NCBI GenBank assembly: GCA_029863645.1
Contig: JAOTVA010000018.1
Span: 1-37,036 of the forward strand
DNA: 37,036 bases
Direction of reading: 5' to 3'
Origin: Gemmatimonadota bacterium
Lineage (GTDB): Bacteria > Gemmatimonadota > Gemmatimonadetes > Longimicrobiales > Gaopeijiaceae
How positions within the stretch are numbered: position 1 is the stretch's first letter; the number at the start of each line of letters is the position of its first letter. Below are positions 1-11,129 of the stretch, one piece after another. The position numbers and the translations under genes are program-made. Under the pieces are notes generated by a model. It made no database searches, was not told the DNA's origin, and saw nothing but the letters and a program-made list of their open reading frames with translations.

Positions 1-2447
<2,447 letters not shown>

Positions 2448-2450
2448 CGC

Positions 2451-3869
2451 TCAGCCCTCCGGGCGTTCCCGAGGCGAGCGGATCTCACGGATCGGCGAGC
2501 CCACGGCCTCCTCCAGAGCCAGCAAGGCATCGACGAACTGGTGCTGGGACGTGATGACCTGCCGCCGCGTCTCGGCCTGTTGCTCGATGCTGGTGCGCAA
2601 CTCCGCGAACGAGCGCGTGCCCAGCCGATATTCCTCCCGCGCCAGGCGGAGCGCCTCTTCGGCGATGATGCTCGATCGCTCCGACAGCCGCAGCGACGCC
2701 CATTGGTTCTCCAGGTCGAGAAGCGAGCCGCGGACCGTCTCCCGCAGCTCGAGCCTGGTCTGACGATCCGCCTCCCTCCGGTTCTGCAGGTCTACCGAGG
2801 CCCGCTGGCGGTCGACATCGTGCGCGAAGTAGTCATTGAGGATCGGGAGTGACAGCTGCACGTAGAACTGGCTCTCGAGATCCGAAGCGACCGACGGATC
2901 GAAGAGCGCCCGTCCGTACGGCTCGTAGGCGGTCCGGTACACGCTGACGCCCAGGTCCACGCGGGGCCACCAGTCCGTCCTTTGCTGGGCCAAGGCGACC
3001 TCCCCACCACGAATCGTCACCTCGGACTGGAGGAGCGCCGGGTTGACCTCTTCGGCTCGAGAGACGAGCGCCCCGGCGTCGAGTCCCGACGGATCGAACA
3101 GCGGAAGCTCGACGTCCTCGAGCTCCAACGGCCGGTCGTCGGCGAGGCCCATGGCCGACCGAAGCGCCAGGAGGGACCTCGAGTACGCGGCCTCCTGCTG
3201 CTGCAGGGCGAGCCTCTGCTGTTCGAGCTCGAGCTCGGCCGCGAGCACGTCGACACGGGTGCGTAGAGCGAGCCCGAAGAGTCGTTCGACGACGTCGAGA
3301 TCGATTCGGCGCGCTTCGATCAACTCCCCCTCGGTGGCCAAGAGCGTCCGTTGTTCGAGGGCGTCCATGTAGAGGCGCTGTACCCGGACTTGGAGCTCGG
3401 TCAGCGCTCGGGCCTCGCCGAGGTCGCGGTCCTGGTTGATGAGCGACTGGTTCCGGTGCGCCTGGAAGAGGGACGGACCCTGGAACGTCCAATTCAGGCC
3501 GAGCCGATGCGTCGTGCGCGAGAAGTAGTTCCAGTCCGCGCTCGGATCGGCGATCGGGTTGCCGAAGTTGTCGAGGGCTCGACGCTGGAGGTTGCCCGTG
3601 AAGCCGGTCTCGAAGAGGGTCAGGCTGGGGCGAGGCAGGAGCTGACGAAACCACAGGCCGCGCGCCTCGGTACCGTTCAGGCTGCGCGTGTTCACTGCCT
3701 GTCTCAGGCCAGGGTTGCTGCCGACCGCGTAGTCCAGAGCCTGCTCGAGCGTCAGACGGAGGGGTTCGGGGTCCTGGGCGGCGGCCGGGGTGATCCCGAC
3801 GCAGCCGAGTGCGAGCGCAATCACGAACTGCGATGCCGCAGCCCTACGGAGGACAGCCAGATCGCTCAT
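2451..3869 (-). CDS. TolC family outer-membrane efflux protein
   Basis: This is the outer-membrane channel of the tripartite pump, 472 residues, the usual length for the OEP family. A signal peptide covers about residues 1-31 (hydrophobic FVIALALGCVGITPAAA, then Q). The mature protein begins LRLTLEQALDYAVGSNPGL, the classic start of the first OEP repeat, and has long Gln/Glu/Leu-rich helical stretches (for example around residues 205-235 and 365-430) that would form the periplasmic alpha-barrel. The ATG overlaps the stop of the adaptor gene upstream by 4 bases (ATGA), and the RND gene follows three bases after its stop, so the three genes are almost certainly co-transcribed and translationally coupled. 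Confidence 0.93.
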   Translation of the reverse strand: MSDLAVLRRAAASQFVIALALGCVGITPAAAQDPEPLRLTLEQALDYAVGSNPGLRQAVNTRSLNGTEARGLWFRQLLPRPSLTLFETGFTGNLQRRALDNFGNPIADPSADWNYFSRTTHRLGLNWTFQGPSLFQAHRNQSLINQDRDLGEARALTELQVRVQRLYMDALEQRTLLATEGELIEARRIDLDVVERLFGLALRTRVDVLAAELELEQQRLALQQQEAAYSRSLLALRSAMGLADDRPLELEDVELPLFDPSGLDAGALVSRAEEVNPALLQSEVTIRGGEVALAQQRTDWWPRVDLGVSVYRTAYEPYGRALFDPSVASDLESQFYVQLSLPILNDYFAHDVDRQRASVDLQNRREADRQTRLELRETVRGSLLDLENQWASLRLSERSSIIAEEALRLAREEYRLGTRSFAELRTSIEQQAETRRQVITSQHQFVDALLALEEAVGSPIREIRSPRERPEG

Positions 3870-5071
3870 CGACCCGGCCTCCCGCCTGCTGCGGCCACGT
3901 CCTGAACGAGGCGGATCGGCGTATCGTGCGCCAGGTAGTGGTGGCCGTCCACCAGGACGATCTCACCGGGCTCCACGAAGTCCTGCTCGGCGCCCTCCGG
4001 GAGAATCTCGACGTGCGTTTCGTTCTCGCGCCCCGGGTTCACGTACCGCCACTTGGCCAGCCCCCCACGCGGGCCGTCTTCATAGACGAACAGCATCGAT
4101 CTCCGTCTCCCCTCTCCACGCTCCAAGATCGCGCTCCGTGGCACGAGCACGCGGTCAGGAAGCGCTTCGGCGTCGAGGGACACCTCCGCGTACATGCCCG
4201 GCTTGATCCGTCCGTCCGCATTCGGGAGGAGCACCGTGACGCGTCCTGTGCTCGTCTCGGGATCTACGATCGGATTGATGGTCGCGATGGCGCCCGTGAA
4301 CGGTTCCCCCGGGAACGCGTTGAAGGTCAGCGTCGCACGGCGGCCCTCCGCCAGGAAGCGCAGCTCCGACTCCAGCACCTGGACCTCGACCTTGATCGGG
4401 TCGAGATCGACGATCGTGAGTAGCTCCGCACCTACGGACACGTACTGACCTTCCACCACGCGCAGGTCGGCGACGCGGCCTCGGAACGGGGCGGTCACAC
4501 GCGTGCGCTCGAGCTCGATCTCGGCTTGGCGGAGGCGCACCTGGGCCTGTTCGAGTCCGCTCGTAGAGCGAGCGATGCGCTCCCGCTCCGCGCGCACCGC
4601 CGGATCCTCGATCTCGTCGTCGAACAGGACCCGCTGTCGGTACTCCGTTTCGGCCGCGAGCAGGTCGGCTCGCGACTGCGCCAGCGCCAGAGCCGGCTGC
4701 ACCGTGTCGACCTGCACCAGGAGCCCGCCGGTCGAAACCGTCTGGTTTTCGCGGACCGGTACGTGTCGAACGACACCCTCGGACTGCGACGTCAGGGCCG
4801 TACGCCGGTACGCTTGCGCCTGGCCCGCGGCCGTGACGCGAATCCACAGGGTGTCGCGGACCACCTCGGCACCCGAGACCGGCTGGGCGAGCGCGGCCGA
4901 AAACTGCTCTGGGGCGCCCTCCACGCCGGCGGGATCGGGGCCGACCGCTTCGACGGAGCCGCCGCTCGCGGCCTCGCCCGCGTCCAAGAGGCGCCAGGTG
5001 ACGGCCCCTCCCACCACGACGAAGATCAGCAGCAGGGTCACCAGACTCAGCGTGCGTCTGGAATGGCTCAT
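3866..5071 (-). CDS. RND/HlyD-type periplasmic adaptor (membrane fusion protein)
   Basis: This 401-residue protein links the inner-membrane pump to TolC. An N-terminal hydrophobic anchor (about residues 9-30, LVTLLLIFVVVGGAVTW) has no lipobox Cys, so it is probably membrane-anchored. Then come a lipoyl-like half (SEGVVRHVPVRENQTVSTGG, about 97-116), a short helical hairpin (about 125-185), the second lipoyl half with TRVTAPFRGRVADL, a beta-barrel with the family motif ATINPIVDPETSTGRV, and a C-terminal membrane-proximal domain. It is the first gene of the operon and overlaps the TolC gene by 4 bases. A weak GAGG lies about 8 bases before the ATG. The 155-bp gap to ispG upstream leaves room for its own promoter, but I could not pick one with confidence. 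Confidence 0.92.
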   Translation of the reverse strand: MSHSRRTLSLVTLLLIFVVVGGAVTWRLLDAGEAASGGSVEAVGPDPAGVEGAPEQFSAALAQPVSGAEVVRDTLWIRVTAAGQAQAYRRTALTSQSEGVVRHVPVRENQTVSTGGLLVQVDTVQPALALAQSRADLLAAETEYRQRVLFDDEIEDPAVRAERERIARSTSGLEQAQVRLRQAEIELERTRVTAPFRGRVADLRVVEGQYVSVGAELLTIVDLDPIKVEVQVLESELRFLAEGRRATLTFNAFPGEPFTGAIATINPIVDPETSTGRVTVLLPNADGRIKPGMYAEVSLDAEALPDRVLVPRSAILERGEGRRRSMLFVYEDGPRGGLAKWRYVNPGRENETHVEILPEGAEQDFVEPGEIVLVDGHHYLAHDTPIRLVQDVAAAGGRPGR

Positions 5072-5168
5072 AGACCGGCCTCATGGAGGTTCTTTGGCGA
5101 CAGGCATTTGCGGCTGCCGCGAACGACCTTGAGACGCCGCCGCCCGCGAGCAGCGTTGCCGCTCTGTC

Positions 5169-5192
5169 CCGACCAAGATGAACGGTGGTCGG
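5169..5192 (-). terminator. Weak hairpin between ispG and the efflux operon
   Basis: CCGACCA (5169-5175) and TGGTCGG (5186-5192) form a perfect 7-bp stem with a 10-base loop, 35 bases beyond the ispG stop. There is no U-run after it on the minus strand, so it is at best a weak or Rho-assisted terminator, or simply an incidental GC-rich inverted repeat. Confidence 0.25.
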
Positions 5193-5226
5193 CGTGAGCG
5201 CGACGTGCCCCCGGCCGGCTTGGGTT

Positions 5227-6480
5227 TCAGGAGATCGGCGAGAACGCGCTCTCTTGGCCGGACGGGACGTCCCCGTACGTACGTTCTACGTACTCCCTGA
5301 GAATGACCTTGAACTCGTCGACGAGGCCGGCGCCCTTCAGCGTGACCGTATGCTCCCCGTCGACGTATACGGGTGCCTTCGGCTCTTCGAACGTCCCCGG
5401 CAGCGAGATCCCGATGTTCGCGTGCTTCGACTCGCCGGGCCCGTTCACCACGCATCCCATGACGGCAACGTCCATCTCCTCTACGCCCGGATAACGGTTG
5501 CGCCACTCGGGCATCATCTCTCTGAGGTACGCCGTGATGTCCTCCGCCATCTCCTGAAAGAAGGTGCTGGTCGTGCGCCCGCATCCGGGACACGACGTGA
5601 CCTGAGGTTCGAAGTGACGGATCCCGAGGGACTGCAGCACCTGCTGGGCCACCCGCACTTCCTCGGCGCGATCACCACCGGGCTTGGGCGTGAGCGACAC
5701 GCGAATGGTGTCGCCGATTCCATCCAGGAGGAGCGGCGCAAGCCCGGCCGTCGTGGCCACGATGCCCTTGGCGCCGAGTCCGGCCTCGGTCAGCCCGAGG
5801 TGGAGCGGGTATGCGCACCGCTCCGCGAGCATGCGATACACGGAGTGGAGCTCACGAACCGACGAGACCTTGGTCGAGATCACGATCCGGTCGCTCCCGA
5901 GTCCCAGCTCCTCAGCGAGGGCGGCGGAGCGCAGGGCGCTCTCCACGAGCGCCTCATGCAGTACCTCCTGCGCCTCCCGCGGCTCGTCCCGCTGGGCATT
6001 CTCGTCCATCAATTCCGTGAGCAGCCGTTGGTCGAGCGACCCCCAATTGACGCCGATGCGGATCGGTTTGTCGAACTCGAGCGCCACCTCGATGATCTTG
6101 GTGAAATTCGCATCCCGGTGCTTCGTGCCCACGTTGCCGGGATTGATGCGAAGCTTGGCCAGCGCCCGTGCGGCCTCCGGATACTTCGTGAGCAGCAAGT
6201 GCCCGTTGTAGTGGAAGTCACCGACGATCGGCGTCTTGTATCCCCCCTCGCGAAGGCGCTTCACGATCTCGGGCAGGGCCTGGGCCGCCGCGTCGTTGTT
6301 GACGGTGACCCGGACGAGCTCGCTCCCCGCGTCGGAGAGTAGACGAATCTGCTCCAACGTGGAGGCGACGTCCGCGGTGTCCGTATTCGTCATGGACTGC
6401 ACGACGACCGGTGCGTCGCCGCCAATCACGACGCCGTCGACGTCGACCGCGAGGGACTTCCTGCGCTGAACGGGCTTCAC
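5227..6480 (-). CDS. ispG: 4-hydroxy-3-methylbut-2-enyl diphosphate synthase (MEP pathway, flavodoxin/ferredoxin dependent)
   Basis: IspG (GcpE) converts methylerythritol cyclodiphosphate to HMBPP, the penultimate step of the MEP route to isoprenoids, using a [4Fe-4S] cluster in the cytosol. The TIM-barrel part begins [15 protein letters not shown] near residue 24 and includes RINPGNVG (111-118). The cluster-binding C-terminal part has SCPGCGRT (Cys297, Cys300) and [11 protein letters not shown] (Cys343, Glu350), the three Cys and one Glu expected of the family. At 417 residues it is somewhat longer than the E. coli enzyme (372). The start codon is GTG at 6480, with GAGG about 6 bases upstream. 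It is divergent from the CDGSH gene across about 160 bp. No other MEP genes are in the window. Confidence 0.96.
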   Translation of the reverse strand: MKPVQRRKSLAVDVDGVVIGGDAPVVVQSMTNTDTADVASTLEQIRLLSDAGSELVRVTVNNDAAAQALPEIVKRLREGGYKTPIVGDFHYNGHLLLTKYPEAARALAKLRINPGNVGTKHRDANFTKIIEVALEFDKPIRIGVNWGSLDQRLLTELMDENAQRDEPREAQEVLHEALVESALRSAALAEELGLGSDRIVISTKVSSVRELHSVYRMLAERCAYPLHLGLTEAGLGAKGIVATTAGLAPLLLDGIGDTIRVSLTPKPGGDRAEEVRVAQQVLQSLGIRHFEPQVTSCPGCGRTTSTFFQEMAEDITAYLREMMPEWRNRYPGVEEMDVAVMGCVVNGPGESKHANIGISLPGTFEEPKAPVYVDGEHTVTLKGAGLVDEFKVILREYVERTYGDVPSGQESAFSPIS

Positions 6481-6638
6481 GTGAGCCTCGGGTTGGAGCC
6501 TGGCATGGGGAAAAATCTACCCGGGGCGATGGCACCGACCAAGCCGAGACGCCGGAACCCCCACGCCCGATACGGGTTGGCCAACACGAGCGCCCAGCGT
6601 TCGCGGTCCCAACCACGACCCCACCACACGACCCAGCC

Positions 6639-6851
6639 ATGTCCGATCCCAAGTCAGGAATCATGATCTCGAAGCAAGGCCCCTACAAAGTCGAGGGAGC
6701 CGTGCGACTCCTCGATTCGGACGGGGTGCGGGTCGACACCGCCGAGGGCAAGCCGTTCTTCCTGTGTCGCTGCGGACATTCGAACAACAAGCCGTTCTGC
6801 GACGGGACCCACAACCGGATCGAGTGGGATCCCGCCCTCAAGGGCATCTGA
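6639..6851 (+). CDS. CDGSH-type iron-sulfur domain protein
   Basis: A 70-residue protein with one CDGSH zinc-finger-like motif, CRCGHSNNKPFCDGTH, matching C-x-C-x2-S-x3-P-x-C-D-G-T-H. The three Cys and the His ligate a [2Fe-2S] cluster in this family (mitoNEET-like); bacterial single-motif members are small cytosolic electron-transfer or cluster-handling proteins of uncertain role. I chose ATG 6639; ATG 6663 (MISKQGPYKV) is an alternative beginning where homology usually starts, but neither has a well-spaced Shine-Dalgarno. A longer in-frame extension upstream would run antisense into ispG and is not credible. The intergenic hairpin at 6873-6899 follows 21 bases after the stop. Confidence 0.88.
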   Translation: MSDPKSGIMISKQGPYKVEGAVRLLDSDGVRVDTAEGKPFFLCRCGHSNNKPFCDGTHNRIEWDPALKGI

Positions 6852-6872
6852 CCCCCGCACAGAGCGGTTCAA

Positions 6873-6899
6873 GGGCAAACAAAACATTTGTTTACGCCC
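6873..6899 (+). terminator. Inverted repeat after the CDGSH gene, overlapping a possible promoter
   Basis: AAACAAA (6877-6883) and TTTGTTT (6887-6893) are perfect complements around a 3-base loop, flanked by GGGC and GCCC that could extend the stem with a small bulge. The A/T-rich core stands out in this GC-rich DNA. It could end transcription of the CDGSH gene, or act as an operator, because TTGTTT in its right arm also serves as the -35 box proposed for the next gene. Confidence 0.35.
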
Positions 6900-6916
6900 A
6901 GGCTCGATGGTATGTT
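6888..6916 (+). promoter_or_regulatory. Possible sigma-70-type promoter for the MORN lipoprotein gene
   Basis: TTGTTT (6888-6893) and TATGTT (6911-6916) are separated by exactly 17 bases and resemble -35 and -10 boxes. A transcript starting near 6923 would leave a leader of about 25 bases before the ATG at 6948. The match is partial (3/6 and 4/6), so this is a suggestion; it does argue against upstream starts at 6888 and 6912, which would lie inside the promoter. Confidence 0.35.
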
Positions 6917-6947
6917 GGCGCAACTTTCCCCAGGACTCGCCACATCC

Positions 6948-7616
6948 ATGGACCGCACCGTCACACTCCCCCGCACACGCTCCGCTCGACGCGTAGCAGC
7001 GGCTCTCCTTCTCGTGGGCGCTGCTTCGTGCAGCGGCTCGGATCAAATCCCGGTCGATCAGCTCGTCCGACAGGGCGATCTGCTGCTGCACCCCAAGACC
7101 CTGGAGCCCTACTCCGGCCTGGCGGTCGCAACGCTCAGAAACGACCCGAGCGGGGTGGCCCAGCGGCTGATGCTACGTAACGGCACCTACGGCGGTCCGT
7201 TCGAAACATTTTTCGAGGACCACACGCTCAGCTCGAAGGAGATCTACGAGAGCGGTGTGAAGAACGGCCCGTACGCGTGGTACTTCGAGAACGGACAGCT
7301 TTTCGAGGAAGGGACGTACCGCGACGGGCACCTCGACGGACCCTATCGAGCGTATTGGGAGAATGGAGAGCTGTACGAGGAGGGGACGTATCGGGCCGGG
7401 CGCTTCGACGGCCCCCGCCGCTGGTATCTCGGCGGGCGGCTCGTCGAGCTCGTGACCTACGAGAACGGGGTCATGGACGGCCTGTACGAGCGCTACCAAG
7501 AGGACGGTGCGCTCGTTTCGAAGGGCATGCTCCGCAACGGCTCACCGTGCGGCATGTGGATCGAAGACGACCGCGCCATCACCTATCGGGCGTGCGTCAG
7601 CCGCGTCACCGAATGA
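6948..7616 (+). CDS. MORN-variant repeat lipoprotein
   Basis: A 222-residue exported lipoprotein. From ATG 6948 the N-terminus MDRTVTLPRTRSARRVAAAL runs into a hydrophobic stretch ending LVGAASC, a plausible lipobox with the acylated Cys followed by SGSD. The rest consists of about six toxin_YwqK-type MORN_2 repeats of about 20 residues, with the pattern NGxYxxYxENGxLxEEGTYxxGxxDGPY (for example residues around 110-190). Proteins of this class are often annotated as YwqK-family antitoxins, but no toxin partner is next to it and the lipid anchor suggests a surface or periplasmic role. The stop is 7 bases from that of the convergent hydrolase gene, with no clear terminator between them. Function is not known. 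Confidence 0.85.
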   Translation: MDRTVTLPRTRSARRVAAALLLVGAASCSGSDQIPVDQLVRQGDLLLHPKTLEPYSGLAVATLRNDPSGVAQRLMLRNGTYGGPFETFFEDHTLSSKEIYESGVKNGPYAWYFENGQLFEEGTYRDGHLDGPYRAYWENGELYEEGTYRAGRFDGPRRWYLGGRLVELVTYENGVMDGLYERYQEDGALVSKGMLRNGSPCGMWIEDDRAITYRACVSRVTE

Positions 7617-7623
7617 GCCTACC

Positions 7624-8712
7624 CTAGCCGCCGGGACGGTCGCTCGGGTTCGGCCCGGCCGATCCGTCCGTATCGGCGTCGCGCCATCGCTGGTCGGCAG
7701 GCTCGTCGGGGTCCGAGCGCAGGAATCGGATCAAGACCCGATGGTATTCGTCGGGGTTGTCGAAGTGAGGCGCATGCCCGACCTCGGGAAAGAGAACGAG
7801 CTCGGCATTCTGTAGCTCTTCCGCTACGTGTCGGGCCGCCGACGGGTAATCGGCCACGAGCCGGTCATCGGCCCCACCGATGACCAGCGCCTTCGTGTCG
7901 ATGTGCTGCCACTCGTACACGACCGGATCTTCGTACAAGATCCTCCGTTGTCCGGCCCGCACCTTCGCCATACGTGGCCAGTCGCCGCTCAACGTCAAAC
8001 CGTACTGGACCTTGACCCACTCCAGGTACTCGGGCTTCCAGCCTCGGGGGTAGTAGCGCACGTGTCCGCGTAGCACCGACTCGTACGACGTTTCCAAGGC
8101 GCTCCGGTACGCGTCCTCCGGATCTTGCCATCCACGGCCGGGGCGAGGATCCGTCAGGCCGATTTGATTGACCATGACCACGTGCGAGGTCGCCTCCGGA
8201 TACGTGAAGGCGAAGCGCGTCGCGACCATGCCACCCATCGAGTGGCCCACGATCGCGGCACGCTCGATGCCGAGCGCGTCGAGGAGCGCCTTCGTGTTCC
8301 GCGCGGGCATGTGGAGGTTGTAATGCACGTCAGGCTTCGACGAGCGACCGTATCCCAGACGATCGACGGCGAGCACCCGAAAGCCCGCGTCCGCGAGCGC
8401 GTCGATCGTCGGCTCGTATGCCGCGGCGAAGAAGTTCATGCCGTGGAAGACCACGACCGTCCTGCCGTTCGGGGTTCCGGTGGGCGACACGTCCATGAAC
8501 GCCATCCGGTGGTCCTGGCCGTACAGGCGGACGTCGAGGAAGTGCACCGGATACGGATAGGGAACGTTCGAGTAGTCGATGGCCGTGGCTCCCCACTCCG
8601 GCGGTGGCTCCGCGGGGGGCTCCGCCTGCCCCGCGACCAGGGGGGGCGATGCGACCGAAGCCATGAATGCTGCGAGGAACGTCAGCGGCCGCGTTACGCG
8701 TCGGTCGGTCAT
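7624..8712 (-). CDS. Secreted alpha/beta hydrolase
   Basis: About 362 residues with a signal peptide (FLAAFMASVASPPLVAGQA near the N-terminus), so it acts in the periplasm or outside. The fold's landmarks are clear, counting from the GTG one codon upstream: an HGMNF oxyanion-hole loop at about 91-95, the nucleophile elbow VGHSMGG with Ser159, the acid turn GGADDR at about 280-285, and VGHAPHFD with the catalytic His at 314. The C-terminal tail is Asp/Pro/Gly-rich. ATG 8712 is preferred over GTG 8715 because GGAG sits 6 bases before it. The family includes esterases, haloperoxidase-like enzymes and C-C hydrolases; the substrate cannot be inferred. Just upstream is a short degenerate tandem repeat (8755-8817). 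Confidence 0.9.
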   Translation of the reverse strand: MTDRRVTRPLTFLAAFMASVASPPLVAGQAEPPAEPPPEWGATAIDYSNVPYPYPVHFLDVRLYGQDHRMAFMDVSPTGTPNGRTVVVFHGMNFFAAAYEPTIDALADAGFRVLAVDRLGYGRSSKPDVHYNLHMPARNTKALLDALGIERAAIVGHSMGGMVATRFAFTYPEATSHVVMVNQIGLTDPRPGRGWQDPEDAYRSALETSYESVLRGHVRYYPRGWKPEYLEWVKVQYGLTLSGDWPRMAKVRAGQRRILYEDPVVYEWQHIDTKALVIGGADDRLVADYPSAARHVAEELQNAELVLFPEVGHAPHFDNPDEYHRVLIRFLRSDPDEPADQRWRDADTDGSAGPNPSDRPGG

Positions 8713-8754
8713 CACCCGCTCCGGTCGGAAGGATTGGCGTCGTGCGGTGCACCC

Positions 8755-8817
8755 GGGAGGCTACTTGGCCGGGGAGGTTACTTGGCCCGCGAGGCTTGGC
8801 CCGGGAGGCTACTTGGA
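8755..8817. repeat. Degenerate short tandem repeat, about 4 copies of a 14-18 bp unit
   Basis: Copies of GGGAGGCTACTTGGCC occur at 8755-8770, 8771-8788 (one substitution plus an extra G), 8789-8802 (contracted) and 8803-8817. They lie in the 164-bp gap between the metallophosphoesterase stop and the hydrolase start, where the hydrolase promoter would be expected. The imperfect copies look like a slippage-prone minisatellite; a regulatory role is possible but unshown. Confidence 0.7.
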
Positions 8818-8876
8818 TGGTACGGATACTACGGCGCTGCCACGGTCCGGACTACCTGGCACGATCGCCTTCCAGC

Positions 8877-9641
8877 TCATCGGGGGGCGGCCGCCTCGAA
8901 CACCGCCAGCATCTGTTCTTCGTCGGGTGGATGGAGGACGCGGAATCCGACCCTATCGGGATAGTCGGTCGCCCGGATCCGCGCGAGTGCTTGGTCGAGA
9001 TCGTAATCGGTCCGGCGAAGCTCGACGCCCTCGCTACTCAGCACGCCCCAATACGCCCCGGGTACGCCGAACGGCATGCCCACGCTTCCGACATTGACCA
9101 CGCGAAGCTCTCCCAGGCACCGGTCGAACTGCATGTGGGTGTGTCCGCACACGACCATGTCCGCGTCGACCTTCGCGAAGATCGCGCGCAACCGTTCCTC
9201 GGGCGTGATCCGCGTGAAGATCTCATTGTCGTCGCGGGGCGTGGCGTGGCAACACAGGACACGACCCACTCCGGGCACCTCGAGCAGCAACGACGCAGGC
9301 CACCGTTCGATCTCCTCTACTTGATCGGTCCGAAGCCCATCCGCGACCCAGCGCATGACCGGATGAACGGAGTCCGGCACGCGATCCACCGGCTCACCGT
9401 GCCGGAAGCGGAGCGTGTCGCGCTCCCCGTTTCCGTAGAGGAAGCGCGTCTTCCCGGGCCGCGCGAGGAGCAGGTCGAGGCACGCCCCGGGCATCGGACC
9501 GGGCATGACGTCCCCCCCGACCACGACGTCTTCGATCCCGGCTTCTTCGAGCGCCTCGATCACGGCCTCCAGCGCCGGCAGGTTGCCATGCACGTCGTAG
9601 AGGAGAGCCACCGCCGGGTGCTCCGGTTCACTCGGCCGCAT
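8877..9641 (-). CDS. Calcineurin-like metallophosphoesterase
   Basis: A 254-residue cytosolic phosphoesterase. The five metal-binding blocks are in order: YDVHGN (Asp16, His18; Tyr replaces the usual Ser before Asp), GGDVMPGP (Asp44), YGNGERD (Asn71), CHATP (His132) and GHTHMQF (His167, His169). It resembles the YfcE/MJ0936-like group, which hydrolyses phosphodiesters, but the true substrate is unknown. ATG 9641 has AGGA 8 bases upstream; TTG 9656, overlapping the pyrophosphatase stop, is possible but has no spaced Shine-Dalgarno. With only 11 bases separating it from the pyrophosphatase gene, the two are surely co-transcribed, a pairing consistent with general phosphate-ester handling. Confidence 0.9.
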   Translation of the reverse strand: MRPSEPEHPAVALLYDVHGNLPALEAVIEALEEAGIEDVVVGGDVMPGPMPGACLDLLLARPGKTRFLYGNGERDTLRFRHGEPVDRVPDSVHPVMRWVADGLRTDQVEEIERWPASLLLEVPGVGRVLCCHATPRDDNEIFTRITPEERLRAIFAKVDADMVVCGHTHMQFDRCLGELRVVNVGSVGMPFGVPGAYWGVLSSEGVELRRTDYDLDQALARIRATDYPDRVGFRVLHPPDEEQMLAVFEAAAPR

Positions 9642-9652
9642 TCGCTCAGTCC

Positions 9653-10285
9653 TCAATCCTCGCCCGTGTCCGGCTCCGGGGCAGGAGGGAACTGCGCCCG
9701 ATAGTCTTCGAGCGCCGCACCCACGACGGTCTGGGCGTGCGTCCGACCGTATGGCTCACCCACACGGATCTCATCGGCCCCTTCCGGCCGCGACTTGTAC
9801 GTGGCGAAATAGTGGCGCAGTCGCTCCACCAGGACCTCCGGGATGTGTTCGATCTCGCGGACGTGGCCGAAGACCGGATCACCCTGCAGCACGCCGATGA
9901 TCTTGTCGTCGGCCAGGCCCCCGTCGAGCATGGGAATTCCCCCGACCACCCGCGCGCTCAGAATGACCTCGGCCCGGGTGATCGGCCGCTCGCTCATGAC
10001 GCAGATGTCGAGTGGGTCCAGGTCACCCCCCGAAGCGCCCTCCATGAGCGCAGCGACCCTCGACGCTGTGTAGGTCTGGGGTATGAAGCCGTAAAGCGCC
10101 GGAGGCAGCGACGAGGTTCGCTGCGCGCGGTCCACGCGAAGGTACCCGCTTCGCTTGTCGATCTCGTACTTCACCAGGTCGAACGGAGTGATCTCGACGT
10201 ACACCTGAACTTCCGCGGGCGCATCCTCGCCGGGTCCGAGGCCGTGCCAGGGATGGGGGCGCGATCGCGAGTACTCTGCACTCAA
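9653..10285 (-). CDS. ppa: Family I inorganic pyrophosphatase
   Basis: Hydrolyses diphosphate to phosphate, driving biosynthetic reactions in the cytosol. With the chosen start it has 210 residues. Family landmarks: [16 protein letters not shown] (residues 38-53, matching the E. coli KYEIDKESGALFVDR stretch), YGFIPQTY (65-72), [11 protein letters not shown] (86-96, the Asp triad of the signature with Leu in place of the usual small residue), DDKIIGV (126-132) and HYFATYKS (158-165). I place the start at TTG 10285 because GGAGG lies exactly 7 bases upstream. Longer readings from GTG 10348 or 10375 would run 23-50 bases into the acetyltransferase gene and add an unconserved tail. The metallophosphoesterase gene follows 11 bases downstream. 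Confidence 0.92.
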   Translation of the reverse strand: MSAEYSRSRPHPWHGLGPGEDAPAEVQVYVEITPFDLVKYEIDKRSGYLRVDRAQRTSSLPPALYGFIPQTYTASRVAALMEGASGGDLDPLDICVMSERPITRAEVILSARVVGGIPMLDGGLADDKIIGVLQGDPVFGHVREIEHIPEVLVERLRHYFATYKSRPEGADEIRVGEPYGRTHAQTVVGAALEDYRAQFPPAPEPDTGED

Positions 10286-10292
10286 GAGAGGG

Positions 10293-10297
10293 CCTCC
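10293..10297 (-). promoter_or_regulatory. Shine-Dalgarno that sets the pyrophosphatase start
   Basis: GGAGG on the minus strand, 7 bases before TTG 10285. It is the only well-spaced ribosome-binding site upstream of the conserved part of the pyrophosphatase, and it falls in the gap just after the acetyltransferase stop. Confidence 0.65.
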
Positions 10298-10325
10298 GGC
10301 TGCGTTGGCGGACGTGCGGGTGGGG

Positions 10326-11117
10326 TCAGGCGATTGTGCCGTGATCACTCCCCGTCGACAAGCGTCCGAGAGCACCCCACACCAAACGCCCGCATCGTAT
10401 CAGTCCACCACGCTCGAGCGCGGCTCGCGACGGCACGTTGTCTGGGCTGCAGCGGGCGGCCGGGACCAGACCGGCTTCTTTGGCCGCGCTGCGGAGCTCC
10501 TGGACGATGTACGAGCCGAGACCCTCCCCGCGCCGCGCCTCGGCGACCTCCATGTACAGATCGCCGTACGGAGGGTTGTAATGGGTCAAGATCCCCCCCG
10601 CTGCGACGACGGCACCCCCGAGCTCGACCACCCACGGGCCGTCCGGTCCCTCGTCCTCGTCGCGTCGGCGACGGAAGGTCGCGCCCGGCACGACCAGGTC
10701 GGAGCGTGCACGCGGCGTGCTCATGCCTTCCTCGGGCTCGGCGAAGAGGAGCTTCTCCGTCCAGACCGAAGAACAGCAACGCTCCACGAGCGCCAGAGAG
10801 CCCTGAAGGTTGGTCTGCCCTCCGAGCTCGGTGGCCCCCGTTTCGACTGCGAGGGCCTCGATCGCGGCCACCTGGACGTCCTGGTCCTCGGTCTCGAAGT
10901 ACGCCTCCATGATGCGACCGGGGTAATGCTCGTTCCAGACGCCCGCGTAGCCGATCGGCGCACTGCGTTCCAGGAAGAGCCACGGATCGGCGAGACGCCG
11001 CGGCAGAATCGAGTCGTGCACGATCTGGCATCCCGCGCGTGACTGGTACCGCTCGCGGAATTCGGAGATCTCATCGAGGGTGGTCGGCCGCACCGAGATC
11101 GTCATCGTTCGGATCAA
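10326..11117 (-). CDS. GNAT-family N-acetyltransferase, probably two tandem GNAT folds
   Basis: About 263 residues. The C-terminal half carries a normal GNAT core: [20 protein letters not shown] with the acetyl-CoA pyrophosphate loop RRGEGLG, then a helix and [16 protein letters not shown], the motif-B region. The N-terminal half ([20 protein letters not shown], then a helix) looks like a second, degenerate GNAT domain. TTG 11117 is preferred because GGGGAG lies 5 bases upstream; ATG 11105 is the alternative. It sits 12 bases after the HAD gene and 40 bases before the pyrophosphatase start. The substrate is unknown. Confidence 0.8.
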   Translation of the reverse strand: MIRTMTISVRPTTLDEISEFRERYQSRAGCQIVHDSILPRRLADPWLFLERSAPIGYAGVWNEHYPGRIMEAYFETEDQDVQVAAIEALAVETGATELGGQTNLQGSLALVERCCSSVWTEKLLFAEPEEGMSTPRARSDLVVPGATFRRRRDEDEGPDGPWVVELGGAVVAAGGILTHYNPPYGDLYMEVAEARRGEGLGSYIVQELRSAAKEAGLVPAARCSPDNVPSRAALERGGLIRCGRLVWGALGRLSTGSDHGTIA

Positions 11118-11129
11118 CCGGTCTCCCCG

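Noticed and set aside
5185..6342. 385-residue plus-strand ORF opposite ispG
   Set aside because: Antisense shadow of a well-conserved enzyme gene.
6411..6638. N-terminal extension of the CDGSH protein
   Set aside because: It runs antisense into ispG, is Arg/Pro-rich and unlike the compact CDGSH family.
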